Assembly: GCF_000189635.1 (NCBI RefSeq)
Contig: NW_002476302.1
Location: 124,001-188,000 of the forward strand
DNA length: 64,000 nucleotides
Direction: 5' to 3'
Origin: Tetrahymena thermophila SB210
Lineage: Eukaryota; Ciliophora; Oligohymenophorea; Hymenostomatida; Tetrahymenidae
Under the pieces are notes generated by a model. It had not been told where the DNA came from. It searched no databases and saw only the letters and a list, made by a program, of their open reading frames with translations. Shown in pieces: positions 14,073 to 26,628 of this stretch. Both the position numbers and the translations under genes were made by a program. Position 1 is the first letter of the stretch. The number at the start of each line of letters is the position of its first letter.

Positions 14073-14981
14073 TCACTTGAAGAATTTAGAAAGTTATAAT
14101 GTATGTCCTGGCGTTGACATACAACAACTTCCTAAAAATAAAATATCCTATTTTTCAATAATATCTAAATCAATTAGTTACTAATAAAATATTGGGAGTT
14201 CTTCTGGTTAAATTTAGTAATTAAAATCATTACAAGTGTAATCTTCTCCTCCACAATTAATATAAAAACCATATTTGATGTTTTCACTATTAATATTTTT
14301 ACTAGATTTTTATTGAAAGATTTTTTTAGATTGTAAGAATAAATTTAGTAAATCTTTTTTTTAAACACAATTAAAAGATAAACATATTGGCTTGAATTTA
14401 TATTTATTCAGTAATGTATCTACACAATCATCAACACTCTCTCCTGAAAGAATCTTAAGATTATTATCAAAGTAGATACTAATTATGTAAGGGATATTCA
14501 TATCTTAACAAATTTGACAAACAATAATTAGTTCATCTAATTAGCTCATAGTTTCGTTGAATATGCAATCAACCTAGCAATCATACAAAAACTAAATATG
14601 ATTCTTGTGGTTATAAATTAATTCATCTTTAGTTAGAGTTCTTTCTTTTTAATAACAATCTTCTGCAGGGCTATTTGATCCAAATATTTATATGTCTTTG
14701 TATATTTCTTTTAATTTTTAACATTCTTTTACAGCAATTTACACTAACTTTTTACTTTCTTCAAGTGATTAGCATGCTATAGGATTAGTTTTAAAAGTAA
14801 ACGATGTAATAATGTCCGCACCCTGTTTACAGTATTCTAGATGTAAATCGTATAATTTTTCAGGTTTTTCCTTAAGAATTCTATTCATCCAGGTTCTTTA
14901 TTCATAAAATTCTGGATATTTTTATTATAATAAAGAGCCAACAGCTCCATCTAATATTTTTATTTTATGTTAATTTTTCAT
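14073..14981 (-). CDS. Homocysteine S-methyltransferase family enzyme
   Basis: Intronless; ATG at 14981, TGA at 14073-14075, 302 residues, close to the usual ~300-330 for the family. These TIM-barrel enzymes transfer a methyl group (for example from S-methylmethionine or betaine) to homocysteine, giving methionine, with a zinc held by three cysteines. The N-terminal DGAVGSLL (residues 11-18) matches the family DGG/A-x-G-T/S start. GADIITSFTFKTNP is the next landmark, then FNETM (141-145). Zinc ligand candidates are Cys205 in LSFNC and Cys286/Cys287 in FLGSCC, followed by STPGH in place of the usual T-P-x-H. All three ligand positions are kept, so the enzyme is probably active. It is divergent from the LRR gene across 351 bp. 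Substrate choice (S-methylmethionine, betaine or selenocysteine-type) cannot be read from sequence. Confidence 0.87.
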
Positions 14982-15332
14982 TTCAATAATAAATTAAAAA
15001 AGAAATTAATTCAATGATATTTTGATGTTTTTATTAGCAATCTATTAAAAATTGATACTTTTAAAATTTTAATATTTTAATCTTTATAAAAACTAAATGT
15101 TTAGTTAAGTTTTTTTTAAAAAATTTTAATTAATTTACCTTTAAAAATTTTTGTAGAAATCATTTTATTTTAAAGATTCTAAATATAGAAAATGTAGGAT
15201 TATTGAAAGTTTGTTATTAAATTAAATTTTTTATTAGGTTATTTTCTTATTCAATAATTCATTAAATCTAATTAAATTTGTTGATAAAAATAATATTTGG
15301 TTATAAATTGATAGAAATTCAATATTAATATT
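14982..15332. other. Divergent promoter region
   Basis: 351 bp between the start codons of the methyltransferase (-) and the LRR gene (+). Both promoters must lie here; the DNA is AT-rich with no recognisable element. Confidence 0.5.
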
Positions 15333-16951
15333 ATGTAGCCTTCTTAGCTAAAGGAAATAGAAGAAGAAAAAATTGCGCTAATTTGTTATGATAAATCGTA
15401 TGTTTTCTTTTTTATTTGTTAAAATAATTACTAACTGAAAACACAAAAATAGAGGGTATAATCTAAATGATTAGTAATTATCTTATTTAGCTTAAGAAAT
15501 AAGAAGATCATAGCAAATTAATCAGCTGAAACTTAATCTTAAGTATGTTTTGAGTATTGATTAACATATTTTTACATTTATTTTGATCTATTTAAAGCAA
15601 TAATAAGTTCTCTGATAAAGGAATTTAGGGATTATTTGAAGAAATAGGCTTTTTAAGAAACCTTGAAACTCTTGAATTTTTATTATCGTAAATAAAAATT
15701 AAATATTTATTGCTTCATTTTCCATTTATAATTAGAGATAATTTGATTACTGGACTGTCATTGAAATGGGTAGGAGAAAATATAGGATTGTTAAATTCTC
15801 TATAAAAATTAGTTTTGAGTTTTTAGTAAATAAAATATTTATTTAAATTATTCAGATGATTATAAAATATTTTAATATTAGGAGAAACAAGATAGATAGC
15901 TATTATTTTAGTTATTTAATCAATGGGATTTTGAAGTGTAAAAAACTAGAGATTTTGATTCTTTATTTGAAGTAATTAAATTAGAGTTTTGTCATTAATT
16001 TGAATGCAAATATTATTTATAGTGATATACCTATACATGAAGAAGGAATGAATATCTTTGGAGATGGGATAGGCAAGCTCCAAATGGTGTATTCAATGTC
16101 ATTAAACTTTTGGTAAAATTTTATCTAATTGAAGCAGACCCAATAAAATTTTATAAGGAACTGTTTAATAGGAAGCTAAGGCATTAAATAATTAGCTATA
16201 GGATTAAGTAAATGTCCTTAATTGACAGATCTTACCTTATATTTAGAGTAAGATATATCTTAATGTGATGATGATAAAAAAATTTGATTGTATTTGAATA
16301 GCAACAATATGATATTAGATGAAGGAGCTGTCAATCTTGGATAATATATTTAAAATTGTTAACTAATAGTTAAGTTATCTATATACTTAGAGTATTGCAC
16401 TAAAAAAATAAATATTACTAATTCATTTTAAAAAGAAAAAATAGTATTGGAGATTAAGGAGTTCAAGCGCTCATGAATGGAATAAGCAAACTTAGCTAGC
16501 TAGAAAATTTAAACTTGAGTCTAAGGTAAATAAATAAGCTTTTCTAGTGATTAAAATAACTTCAAAAATATATTTAGTTTGAATAAGCTTACTAAAGATT
16601 CAGGAATAAATATTGGAATAAGTCTATAGAAAACAAAGCTACTAAAAACTTTAAATTTAAATTTATGGTAAAATTAAATGAATTAAAAACATCTTTAATT
16701 TTACAATTATGACAAGGGGAAATTATTTACAGAAAGATGGAATAGTTGATTTAGCTTAGTATTTGGGAACATGTAAAGAAATGACACATCTAAATATAAA
16801 TTTAGCGTAATTATTTTGGTATAAATCATTGTAATTTATTTAAATTTTAAATGAAAAAAGAGATAATGGAGTGAAAGAAAATATTATTATTCTAGCTTTG
16901 GATATAACAAAATTAAAAAATTAGAAATTAGTGGTTAATGGAAAGAACTGA
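15333..16951 (+). CDS. Leucine-rich-repeat protein built from 90-nt exons
   Basis: Twelve exons, 351 residues: 15333-15397, 15453-15542, 15598-15687, 15736-15825, 15882-15971, 16023-16112, 16158-16247, 16302-16391, 16436-16525, 16578-16667, 16717-16806, 16861-16951. Exons 2-11 are each exactly 90 nt and each splits its codons 1/2 at the start and 2/1 at the end, so each encodes one ~30-residue ribonuclease-inhibitor-type LRR. Examples are SQGIKQLAIGLSKCPQLTDL in exon 7 and GDQGVQALMNGISKLSQLEN in exon 9. The recurring pattern is N-x-I-x-D-x-G, then a helix, then C/L-x-x-L-x-x-L-x-L-x-L. Introns are 44-56 bp. No other domain, signal peptide or membrane helix is present. It is a probable protein-binding solenoid; the partner is unknown. 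Confidence 0.9.
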
Positions 16952-17179
16952 AATATAAATTGAGAAATGTATTATTTATTATCCTTTAACATTTTTACAA
17001 ATAAACTATTAATAAATGTTTTATTTTTAATATCTTTATTTTAAATAAAATAACTTTGTAATAAATATTTTATTGTTAGTGAGCATTAGGAATTTTTATT
17101 TGTTCGTTTGCCTGTTTATTTATTTATATTTTTGTTTATTTGTTCATTATTAATGTTAGAAAGATAGTTAGTTAGTTTA

Positions 17180-18955
17180 TCATTGATAGTAGTAATAAAA
17201 TATCATATAAGGAATATCTGATGATTATGGGAGTTCTTTCATAAAATTTTCATCCATGTTAATATTTTCGTTGATTGCTTCTTTATTGAATAAAAGTAGA
17301 TTTGATTTCTCAAGTTTGTATTAGATTAATTGTTTACTAAACTCTATCTGATTTATTAGTTATATGTAAATCTCGTTAAATGATTAATTAGTAGGATAAA
17401 CCCAACCAACTTAATATTTTAGATGAGTTTCATCTAACTTTTATAATTAACTTATACTCTAGTATATGGGCTATACATCTGCAAATTATTGAATAATATT
17501 ATTATCAGATTGATAATAATTTGTCTTAGGAATAAAAAAATTTAGCTCTTATTATTATTCAATGGGTAAGTGTAAAATCTATTTTAATTATTATGGTGAT
17601 TCATCTTATGAATTAGTTATATTTTTATCAGCTTATTCAGATTAATTTTATTAGATAGTTTATTATGTCTCTTCTTCTATTAAAGTATTCATACTATCTT
17701 GTTAATTATTTGGTACCTCGTTGTTGTCTTGCATAGTTTACTTTCTTTATGGCTATTCTAATTCACTGATATCATGATCTGGTCTACGTTTTTAATTTAA
17801 CTCAGTGGTTTCAATATTTTAATTCTCATCAACAACTAAATTTGTTTAAGTGAGGCTTATATTGCAAGGTTGACTTTAAATTTATTTTAAAATACTCTCA
17901 TAATTATCATTGATTCTTTATAGTAAATCGTCTTTTTCTTAAAGAGAGTTCCTAAGCTCCTTAGTTTTTTTTTCATTATCATTTAGTTTGGTTTCAAGTA
18001 ACGATATTCTTTTTAACTATTTTTCCATTATGGTTGAAACATTTTCAAATTTCTTAGACAGTACTTCATGATCTTCAGACAACTTTTTATATTGATCCAT
18101 AATTTAAATTATTTGGTCAGACTATTAATTCAAATTGATTTAATTTGTGGAAGGTTATTTATCTTAATTAGAAATAAAGTTGTTGTTAAAATTGTTTTGT
18201 TATTATTATTGCATATTCATATTTCTTTCATGATTCGGAAATTAGAAATAATTGTTATTAAAAGTGTTATCTTATGCTTTTAATAAAAGTTAATCAAGTG
18301 GGATGCTATTTGTGATTCGAATGTCTTATGTAACTGTAGGTAGAGTTTATGATTGAGGGTTTTTAGCGTTTAAGTTGCAATTTTAAAAAGAATAGATATC
18401 ATTCTATTTAGCCTAAAAATTATTTGGTTATTGATATTGATTATTTTAAGCATTCTACACATTTTCAGATTGTTCTGAGTAAAATGTGTGAACTATGTAA
18501 TAACCCTTGATCTTACTAACTCTATTTTTCATCAAATAGTCAGCATTTTTTGCTTCAAATATTCTTACTATTAGTTTATTTAGAGGATAATTACCTTCTC
18601 TATATTTAAAATTAGTTGTCTCTTTTCTAGGATCATTTGCTGGATAGGCAACATGCATAGATGTTAATATATTTTTTGAGCTGTTTCCATGTTTTTTTAC
18701 TAAAAAGCAACAATTTGGGTGAGGGATCTCGTTTGGAATAGTTTAATAGCATTAAATTTTATCATTGGTAAAATATTCTTCGCATATTTAATATGCTCTT
18801 ACAAAAAAATTATTCAAATCTTCTTGCTATTTTACATTAACGTTAAAATCTAATTTTGCTTATTTGTGTTCCATTCTTTTCTTTCTTCTTGTATTTTATC
18901 TTATTATCTATTTTTTATAATTTAAAGAATTATCCTTTATAAATTAAAAATTCAT
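17180..18955 (-). CDS. Unrecognised intronless coiled-coil protein
   Basis: Open from ATG at 18955 to TGA at 17180-17182 without introns. An in-frame ATG at 18874 gives 564 residues and is the more likely start, because the extra 27 codons are AT-rich and basic. The N-terminal ~150 residues look globular, with IPNEIPHPNCCFLVKK, MHVAYPANDPRKE and KGYYIVHTFYSEQSEN. A Q/N-rich stretch follows. Residues of roughly 300-390 form a coiled coil (heptad-like LSEDHEVLSKKFENVS, LLETKLNDNEKKTKEL). A long Q/N/S-rich C-terminal part ends in acidic sequence. I do not recognise the family. It converges on the LRR gene with only 228 bp between stop codons. Confidence 0.7.
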
Positions 18956-20069
18956 CTTAAAAAAGCAAAATAAATCCAAGAAAATATTATATTTTTATAA
19001 TAATAGAAAGTTGAAGATAACATTAAAAATAAATCACTTCTTAGAATTAATTTCTAAAAAAGCAGTCTATTACTCAAATTTTTAAAAGACTAAGTAATAA
19101 AAATAAGTTTCCACTTAAAAAAAGAGATAAAATAGTTTTATACCAAAATTAGTAAAATTAAATAAAAAAATTTACTACTCTAAGAAGTATGTAAATAAAT
19201 AAGGCAGAATGAGTTAGCGAATAATTTAAAAACTTTTTGAAATCCATAATTTATTAAATATAATTCATACTTAGTTAAAAATCATATGAAGCCATCTTCA
19301 TAGATAGTAAACAATTTGTATGATTTTTAGAAACAAACTTAAATCATAAAAAATACGCCTAAAAATAAATTAATATTTTGCTTAAATTTAATAAAATAAA
19401 TTTAATTATGAAAATATTTTTTATTAAACATTTTTAAAGAATAAATTAAATTATTAATAATTTAGAATGCTAATTTGAATTCAATAAAGTATTTATTCAA
19501 AAAAAAATTATTAAAGTAATTAAAAAATTAACTGTAAAAGCAAATTGTTTTAGTAAAATTTGCTTGTTTGCCACAAAATAATTAAAATTAGTAATTTATC
19601 TTAATAATAGAAGCTTATTTGTATAAGACAAAGGCTTAATATTGGTTGATAAAATGATAATTTTGTTTACTTTAAAAAACTTTAATGAAGTATTTTTATT
19701 TATCTTTTTGTTATAATTTTTTTATTGTAATTATCAAAATAATAAATATTTAATTTTACTTTATTTAGAATTTAATCAGAAATAATAGCTTTATGAATCA
19801 GATAAATAATCAATATTGTTTGTTAGAAGGGCAAATATTAATAAGAAAGTCAATATATTTATATATATATTTGTATACAATTTATAATAAAATAAGTTTG
19901 GCACATAAAAATATAATTATAATAAAAAAATCATTTGATAAATCACAAGATTAACAAAAATAACAATATTTTTTCACTGTTTTACAGGGCATATCTCTCG
20001 TCAATAAAAGTTTAAAAAGAATAAAATAAAGCCACAAATACTTTATATAGCAACTTAATCTGAAGAAAG
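18956..20069. other. Divergent intergenic region, no gene seen
   Basis: 1.1 kb of AT-rich DNA between the coiled-coil gene (-) and the SNARE gene (+). No open frame has convincing composition. A short TATATATATATTTG run lies near 19861. Confidence 0.6.
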
Positions 20070-20741
20070 ATGAGCAACATTAAATTTTTTAGCTTTGCAA
20101 AGGTTACAAGCGATAAACTAATTTATAATGCTGGAAACGAAAAGTCAATGGATGAAACATACAAAGCTGAAGCCATTAAAGTAATGAGGGAAATAAAAAA
20201 CATTGGTCTGAACTTCGATGAACGTTAAAAAATTAATACAGGCAGTGGATCATGGTTCTGCAAAATTGACAGCAAGAATATTTTATATTTGGTTTTATGT
20301 ACCAGCAGCTACCCTGAAAGACATGCTTATGGAATGATTTAATAACTACAAAATCACTTAGAAAAGCTAGCTGATTATGGAAACGAAGATGATACAAGTC
20401 TTAAGTTCCATGCTAAATCTACTATGAATGATTTAAGTACAAAGTACAATGACTTAAGAAAAGTGGACAAAATTTATGAAGTGAATTAAAATTTATAAGA
20501 TGTTTAATAATAAATGGAAAAAAATGTTAGGAATATGATTGAAAATTAAACTAATCTCGAAAATTTAGACACTCGTTCTCAAAGCATGAAGATGACTTCT
20601 TAGCAGTTATTATCAAACTCAAAGGAATTAGAAAGTATTATGAAATGGAGAAATTTTAAATTAAATTTAATTATTTGCTTTGTAATTCTAGGCGTATTAG
20701 CATATATCTTAGTGCCCATAATTATGAAGTATGCAAACTGA
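20070..20741 (+). CDS. Longin-type R-SNARE (synaptobrevin/VAMP7/YKT6-like) with Asn zero layer
   Basis: Intronless, 223 residues. Residues 1-~125 form a longin domain beginning MSNIKFFSFAKVTSD, with ILYLVLCTSSYPERHAYGMI in the middle. Residues ~138-192 form the SNARE helix and 198-220 the C-terminal membrane anchor (LIICFVILGVLAYILVPIIM). Aligning MEKNVRNMIENQTNLENLDT (149-168) with the classic R-SNARE frame places Asn159 where the zero-layer arginine normally sits; the flanking hydrophobic layers and the KWRNFKLNLI juxtamembrane segment align without gaps. It should sit on the cytosolic face of an endomembrane and drive vesicle fusion. The tail anchor argues against prenylated YKT6. The family call is secure; subfamily is not. 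Confidence 0.88.
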
Positions 20742-21914
20742 ATAATTAAACAAAATCTATTAATAATTATTATCGTGAACAATTTTTATATTCTATATAT
20801 CATAATATTCATTCATTTTTGGTTTATTTTACAAACTTTTGTTGTAAAAGAATTTAACAAACATTTTGAATAAATAAATGTCAGACTGATATATAGATAG
20901 ACAGATATGCACACAGAGAGAATATTATCAAATTAATTTGAATAATTTATCAATTAATTACTTACTTCCTTACTAAGAATTAAATTTATGATTTATAATT
21001 AAGAAAATCAAATGCAAACCAAGCAAATAAAAATGAAAAATAGCAATATTTAGAAATTAACAACACATATATATTTACTCTATTTTCATTTATAATTTTA
21101 CTCTAAAACTATTTAAACTGTTATTTTCTTACTTACTTAGTTAATTACAATATTTTTAAGTAAATTTGTAAATTTAATTGAATGCCTTCTTTCAAATTTA
21201 TCTACTCACTTTTAAATAATTAATTTTGACATAGATTAATTTTTATTTGGTAATTAGTTATTATACCATTTTAAAAAACATTTTAATTTAGCTAAATTTT
21301 CTTAATATATATAATAAAAGGTGTAAAAAATGATAGAATTAATAAAGTCCTTAATAAAAATTGGCTCAATTATCTATCAATCATTTTATTTACTAAAATT
21401 AAAATCAAAAAATTTAATATATTGATAAAAAATCATGATTAAATAATTTTTCATAAAATTTTAAAAAGGTTACTTTAAAAATATGGTTATTTTCTGATAA
21501 TTATATTTGTAATAGGAAACACATATTAAATAGAATAATAAATATTATTTTAAAAATTTAAAGAAAATTAAAAATAATAAAAAACAGGTATTGAAACAGG
21601 TTTAGAACCTGATTAACAAAAAAATAAAAAATTTTTAATCAAAGTAATTGTGATACTAAAATAGTTATATTAAGCAAAGAATTTAATATTAATACATATT
21701 CTACTATATATTATAATTTAAATTTAAAATAATTAAGTTACTTCGAACACCTTTAAAAAAAATAATTTAATATTAACAAATATTCTATTTATATACATAT
21801 AATATATTAATATAATTTTATTTACTATACTAAAAGGACTATCTAAAAAGATAAATAAAACTATTAGTTTTTTTTTATATTTTTTGAATAAAACGAAAAT
21901 AAAAATTATTTATT
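20742..21914. other. Convergent intergenic region, no gene seen
   Basis: 1.2 kb of very AT-rich DNA between the stop codons of the SNARE gene (+) and the long coiled-coil gene (-). Nothing coding is visible. Confidence 0.6.
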
Positions 21915-24900
21915 TCATTTCCATGTGCCTTTTATTTTTGGACTGTTTTAATTATTCTTGTTGTTGTAACTGGCTGCAACATTAGTGTTAGAGCAAAAAG
22001 GAGCAGTTTACTAGGTGTAAGAAGTCCTACAAGTATTAGGATAATAAATCACCTTATCTCTTGGAGATCCGAATGGACTCTTACTTTAAGAACTTCTTTA
22101 GTTATTTATAAGGATATTTTGGTTGCTGCTATTGGCTATATTATTTATTCTTTGCTATAATCCTTTATTTATTAGTGATAAGTCAGCTCCGCAGCTATTT
22201 TACGCTTAATGGTAATTGTTTTATTAATTAAGTGGCATTTAGATTTATTGTTTTAAATTTTAATTAGATAGAGAGTTTTTAATGGTATTATGTTGAATTT
22301 GTTATAGTTGAGACTATTGCTGCATTACGTTTTAGTTCATTATGGGAGAAGCACTTTGGTATTATTAAAGGAAAGATTATTAACTATGCTAAGGATTATA
22401 TTAGTTTATGCTATAACTATTTGAAGATATTGATTAATTAGTCATATTTTAAGATGAGGATGCTGAAGAACTGGGTGTTTTAGAAGAATTTAAAGGAATT
22501 TCTCTTTATGAATTCAAAGGACTATATTATTAAATATTTTATAAACTTGTACTAATTAAGTCGCTTTGCTTCATGGGATTAGTGTTTGGGGTATATTATT
22601 GGTTAGAACTAATAGAAGCATTGGAGACAATACTTGGAGTTTGTTGAGCAGTAGAATAATCAATAAATCCTTTGCTTGAAAATGCTGTTTGAGCAGATAC
22701 CCTAGTCGGAGCTACCATTCCTTAGGATGAATAGTTTATGTAAATGTTTTTAGGTTACTACTATTACTACTACTATTAGTTATTTAAACAATTATAAGGT
22801 CCATCATTAGGCATTAAATAAGATTTAGAATGAGACTTTTAGTTTTGGTGATAATAATTATTATTATTTTTTGAATGTTAAAAGCCTTATTAAATAGGTG
22901 ATTATTTTTGCTCTTATATTTGTTAATCTGCTAAATCAGATGCATTTTCTAGGACAAGTTTTCTAACTTCTAACTTAGCTATTTACTTTTCTAGCTCAGC
23001 TATTTCTAGTTCTCTCCTACATGTTTCCTATTAAACAGTTGTTGTTTAAGATTTTAGATCATCTATTAGCTTCTTCTTCTATTATAATTTAGAAATTTCA
23101 TCTCTCAAAGTCTGTTCCTGAATTCATTTTAAAATAATTTTATATAAATTTAATTTTTCTATAAAAATGAAATCAATCAAGACACAAATAAATAGCTTTA
23201 AGTGTTTTTCAGTTTTTGTATATTTTTTTAAATAAAAGAAATGTTAATTTAAATCTTGATTTTTGAAAAAGAAAAATTTTCAATTAAATTTCTGATTTGT
23301 TTCTTTAATTATTAAAAATTTATTATTTTTTTACCAGTTAACGGTGAGATTCAATACTTTATTTAACTTTTTCAATTTATTAGGTTTATTCCTTTAATTA
23401 GGCTATTTCTTGATTAAGCTCGCCTTCTATAGCTTCAGATTTTCCAATGACATCAGCAAATTACTGTTTTAGATTCTATTTTAAACATTTTTTGTTAGAT
23501 CTTAATAAGCTAAAGAAATATAGAAAATTACCTATTCTATTTCATTTACTTTTTGGTTAAGACACTTTTCTAGAAGTTTCATGTCTTCTTCAACTTTGTA
23601 TTTGGCTTCTTTGTAGTTTTCAAGGTCATTGTGCATCATATCAAGCTACATTTTAGAATGAACTAAATCTTAGACTAAAGCTTTCAATTTAGGCAGAATT
23701 TCAGATTCAACAATGTTTATGTTTTCTGTAATGCTTTTTTCTAATTACATTTTTTCTTCTTTGATATCTTTCATTCTTTACATTCTTTCCTAAATTATAA
23801 AAAAACAAGTCAAATTAAACAGGATATAAATTTTTTTCTAAGCTTTACTTGTTATTATAGTGTCATTAAATATAAGAATTAGTCACTGTGATCTTTCATT
23901 AAATTTTCAACTTACTCTTCTCCATGCTCGTTGGCAATTTACTCGAATTGTTCTTTTTACTTGTCACAATACTGCTAAAATACAATTTAAGCGCTCTTTT
24001 TAACAGGGATTTTTAAATTTTCATTAAGTACCATTTTAGACTACTCAGACTTTTTAAGTAACTCAGAATCGTTTAATATTTATTACTATAGGTATTCGAT
24101 TCTCGATTAAGCAGAGCTCAATTCTTTTTTGAGAGATTCTAATTCAATGCTATATTTTTGTATTAATTGAACTATTTCTTGCTCTTCATTGTAATACTTT
24201 TCATTTATTTCTTCAAGTTAAATGAGACTGTTGAAGAGATTATTTGTGGCCTCAAGGTACATATCTTAATCCTTAAATAAATTACTAAGATAAGTTTGCT
24301 TGAAGTAATCTATAAGCCTATGTAATGTAAGACCACCTTAATATTTTAAATAGATAAATAAAAATTAATAATTAAAAATTTATGAATAGTTGAAAAATTA
24401 ATTAATTTTTTCTTATTTAGTAGAATTATTTTGATTAAATTTATACTTTATTGGTATCTTATTCCTTGTACGATTTACTGAATTGCTGGCCCATTCTAAT
24501 TATAGAACTCTCCTTAAAGCATCATTATGAAATTGCAGCACATAATTTCAAGATCAGGCAGCTTATTATTCTAGCTTATTTTATTAATTATTTATTCTGC
24601 TTATTCTAGTGTTTAAGTAGAGCAACATTTTTCTTTTTTGATGAGCTCTCCCAAATCTTCTAATTTTGAGCTGTAGTGATTGAAGTACGATTCTTTTTCT
24701 TTCAATTTGCTAAAAATATTTCCTATTTAATGTGAAAATTTTGTTTACTCGTTTTTCTAATTTTCAAGAGCTCTCTAAATTTCATTAATAGTAACGTCAA
24801 TCTTATAAGCCTCATTGATGTACTCATATTCCTCAGGATATTGATTAATAAACTATTCAAAAATTTAATCTAAATCCTCCTTCTAAGCAACTAATTCTGC

Positions 24901-26628
24901 CCTCTAAATAAGTTTTCCGTTGAGATCTTCCTTTAAAAAGGCTTTTGTTTCAAGATCCTTTAAAATTAAAATGTAAATAAATAAATAAAAGCATTAATAG
25001 CAAGTTAATATTTTACAATATTGTAATTTTCTTTTATTTGCTCTAAATTTTCTACAAACTCCTAATATTGCTAAGATACTTCGTTAAACATATGAGTCAT
25101 TTGAGAGTTCTTTTTTTGAAACTCCTCTTTCACTTCCTTAACTTTCTTTTCCTTTAGAATGTGATAGCGTTGCTCTTGTTATTTTATTCTATAATTAAAA
25201 TATAAAATTTAGTTTTTTTAATCAAAAATATTGATTTGAAATATAAATTGATTTTTTTATACATTTCAAGTTTAGATTGTAAATTTGTTATTCTATGTTT
25301 ATGCTTTCCACACATTTCTTCCATTTTAGCTATTTCTTTCTTTTCTTAAACCTAGCTAATTGATATTTGGTCTATTTTTTTTTTATTTTCCCCACATTTA
25401 GCCACTAGAGCATTTTCAATTATAGAATTAATCCTATTTTTTTAAATATGAAAAAGCATTAATTTTAAATAAATTAAACTGATTTATTTCATTTTCTTTA
25501 AATTTGTACTTTAAATAAAAAACTGGTTGTAAAGTCTTAAAAATTTTTAAATTTAAAGTTGAAAATAGGAAGTAAATCAACTATTTTTGTTTTGTTTTAA
25601 TTGCTAATAAGCCCATCATATATTTGAATTTATTCTTGGCTGTTATTAAATTGATTAAATTATGTTTACTTGCAAGCATTTATCTAATTAGATATTTTTG
25701 CCATGATAAACTCAAGCTCCGATTTTTTACCTTCAATCAGATTCTTTTTTTCTTTTATTTTATCTACGATTTGCTAAAGTTCTACTTAGGGAGAAGCTGC
25801 AGCATTTTGATACAACTCTTATGAGTTTCTAACTTACTTTTATGAATCATCTCTAGAAGTATTTCCTCCGTTTCTTTACTACTTTACTTAAACTAAATCA
25901 TGAGTGTTGTAACTTGAATTTAGTTAATTATTTAAATGGCCTCCTCTTGAGCTATTTAATGGGCTCTTGCTTTTTTAAGGACTCTTCTTTCTGCTTAAAC
26001 CCTAAGTAGAAGACTGCAGTTATTGAGAAATTCTATTTTATTTAGAGCTTTGTTTGGCAGACATTGGTGAATTTAGGATTTCATTCAATATCTTTATCGA
26101 AATATCACTCATACTATTTTTGTTTGGACTCCCGTTTTCATAGTAAACAGGCTTTGCATCATTTTAGCTAATACGAAAATTTTAAGAAGCTCGTACTTAA
26201 ATTGGAGAGGCAGAAGAATTTATAGCGCTTTACTTTTTTTCATCCTAATTATCAGCATCGAATCGAACTGCTCTAACTGATGAGAGCTGATCAATACTAT
26301 TTTTAATAGTGGCTGAAGTAAAATTCTATGGAGTAAGTATTTAATAATTATTATTTGATATTCTAGTATTTCCTGATAGAGTTGCTAATTCATTTTTTGC
26401 ATTAGGAGTAAATCCTATAATATTCTATTAAGAAGTTTACAATCTATTAGGAGTAATTGCTCCATTCTTATTTGTTTTGTTGTTTTCTTTCTCACTCCTG
26501 TAAGAATTTAAAAATCCAAAATCTATAATTTTGCAATCCTCTATGCTATTCATTAAACCAATAGAAGTTTACTAAGCAGCTTACTTTATAGGAGCAAACA
26601 TCTATTAGTGTTGATTATTTTATATCAT
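21915..26628 (-). CDS. Large coiled-coil protein, family not recognised
   Basis: Eight minus-strand exons: 26628-25670, 25433-25263, 25188-25017, 24957-24447, 24336-23849, 23789-23532, 23475-23335, 23117-21915. They give 1300 residues with all phases closed. Residues 1-~280 are Ser/Asn/Gln-rich and low complexity, with basic SP motifs (RKKSPQKSKSPLNSS). Residues ~285-980 are almost continuous coiled coil, interrupted by a globular piece (LEIMCCNFIMMLQGEFYNQN, then TLHRLIDYFKQTYLSNLF). The last ~320 residues are Q/N-rich with a run of eight Gln codons (mixed TAG/TAA) near 22760. The layout resembles centrosomal, basal-body or cytoskeletal scaffold proteins; that is only an analogy. The first intron (25434-25669) is the least certain, since the frame stays open for ~30 codons into it. 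Confidence 0.75.

Noticed and set aside
21590-21620. AACAGGTTTAGAACCTG, a possible small hairpin or tRNA-like arm
   Set aside because: No cloverleaf, anticodon arm or T-arm sequence around it; a chance palindrome in AT-rich DNA.
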